DNA of 27,116 nucleotides from assembly GCA_000482145.1 (NCBI GenBank), contig AUXH01000221.1, positions 1 to 27,116 on the forward strand. Reading direction: 5' to 3'. Position numbers and translations under genes: made by a program. The notes under the pieces are model-generated. The model saw only the letters and a list, made by a program, of their open reading frames with translations. It searched no databases and was not told the origin of the DNA. Every line of letters starts with the position of its first letter. Positions within the stretch are counted from its first letter, which is position 1. Of the stretch, positions 26,705-27,116 are shown piece by piece. This stretch comes from Strigomonas culicis (lineage: Eukaryota; Euglenozoa; Kinetoplastea; Trypanosomatida; Trypanosomatidae).

Positions 26705-27116
26705 CTCTGTGGGCTACAAACTATTTGTTATTATTATTATTATTATTAATTATCTCTCTTCTTCGCTCGTTATGATAACTCAGAGAGGGAGCAAAGAAGA
26801 AGAAAAAAAAATAATAAGAAGAATAACTTTTTTCCTTTATACTTTCAATGAATAAACAATTAGATATATATGTGTGTATATATAAAAAAACTGTATAATT
26901 GCAGTTATAAGAATGTATGGTTATACTCTATGGCTTCTCTTCAAAAAGAGGCTATTTTTTTGTTTGTTTGTTTCTGAAGAGAAGAGTGAACACAAAGAAA
27001 AAAAAAGAAAAAAGTTACCAATAAATGAAAAAGGATACTGGTGTTTTTTTTTGTAGTTTGATAAGAAACACGGATAGAAGATTAAAGGAAAAAGAAGACT
27101 ACTATTATTTTACCTT
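25977..27116. other. AT-rich non-coding region at the right end
   Basis: This 1140-bp stretch is the most AT-rich in the window. It contains a (TA) tract at 26671-26701, ATT/TTA runs near 26441-26460 and 26730-26748, a GT run near 26460-26480, and many homopolymers. It supplies the leader of the gene at 22374-25976 and probably the 3' UTR of a gene beyond the window. No coding sequence or RNA gene is supported. Confidence 0.75.
26671..26701. repeat. (TA)n microsatellite
   Basis: About 31 bases of uninterrupted TA alternation, the longest dinucleotide run in the window. It could extrude as a cruciform, but no function is shown. Confidence 0.95.

Overview
The window looks like nuclear DNA of a trypanosomatid or close kinetoplastid relative. 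Twelve protein genes, all on the minus strand and all intronless, sit in one head-to-tail array, as in a polycistronic transcription unit. Coding DNA is very GC-rich and rich in Ala, Arg and Pro. The spacers are strongly AT-rich, and most carry a pyrimidine tract followed by an AG just upstream (on the minus strand) of the next ATG, which is the layout of a spliced-leader trans-splice acceptor. TAA, TAG and TGA all end genes, so the standard code applies. I cannot name the genus from the sequence alone.

Layout, left to right (transcription runs right to left): (1) the 5' part of a coiled-coil protein with identical 39-residue tandem repeats, cut by the window edge; (2) an acidic hypothetical protein of 291 aa; (3) a 1477-aa multidomain protein that combines a PPPDE/DeSI-type cysteine peptidase, a PUB domain, a probable pair of DM9 lectin-like modules and a GH85 endo-beta-N-acetylglucosaminidase; (4) a DWNN plus RING protein of the RBBP6/Mpe1 type; (5) a 323-aa hypothetical; (6) a 554-aa protein with a C-terminal PH-like fold; (7) CFAP91, a radial-spoke-associated axonemal protein; (8) a DUF1279 (FAM210-like) membrane protein whose frame is broken at a T7 run; (9) an acidic, probably mitochondrial hypothetical; (10) an 885-aa hypothetical with a recent internal duplication; (11) a small membrane protein resembling bacterial DUF3147; (12) a 1200-aa beta-propeller-like protein with poly-His and poly-Asn tracts. 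The last 1.1 kb is AT-rich spacer with microsatellites and no gene that I can support.

In kinetoplastids neighbouring genes usually do not share a pathway, so I do not read the array as an operon with a common function. The most remarkable item is gene 3. It joins a ubiquitin/SUMO-directed peptidase, a p97-binding-type domain, a possible mannose lectin and an N-glycan-cleaving glycosidase in one chain. That would make sense as a single-chain enzyme for handling misfolded glycoproteins in the cytosol. The possible bacterial ancestry of gene 11 and the frame break in gene 8 are the next most useful things to check.
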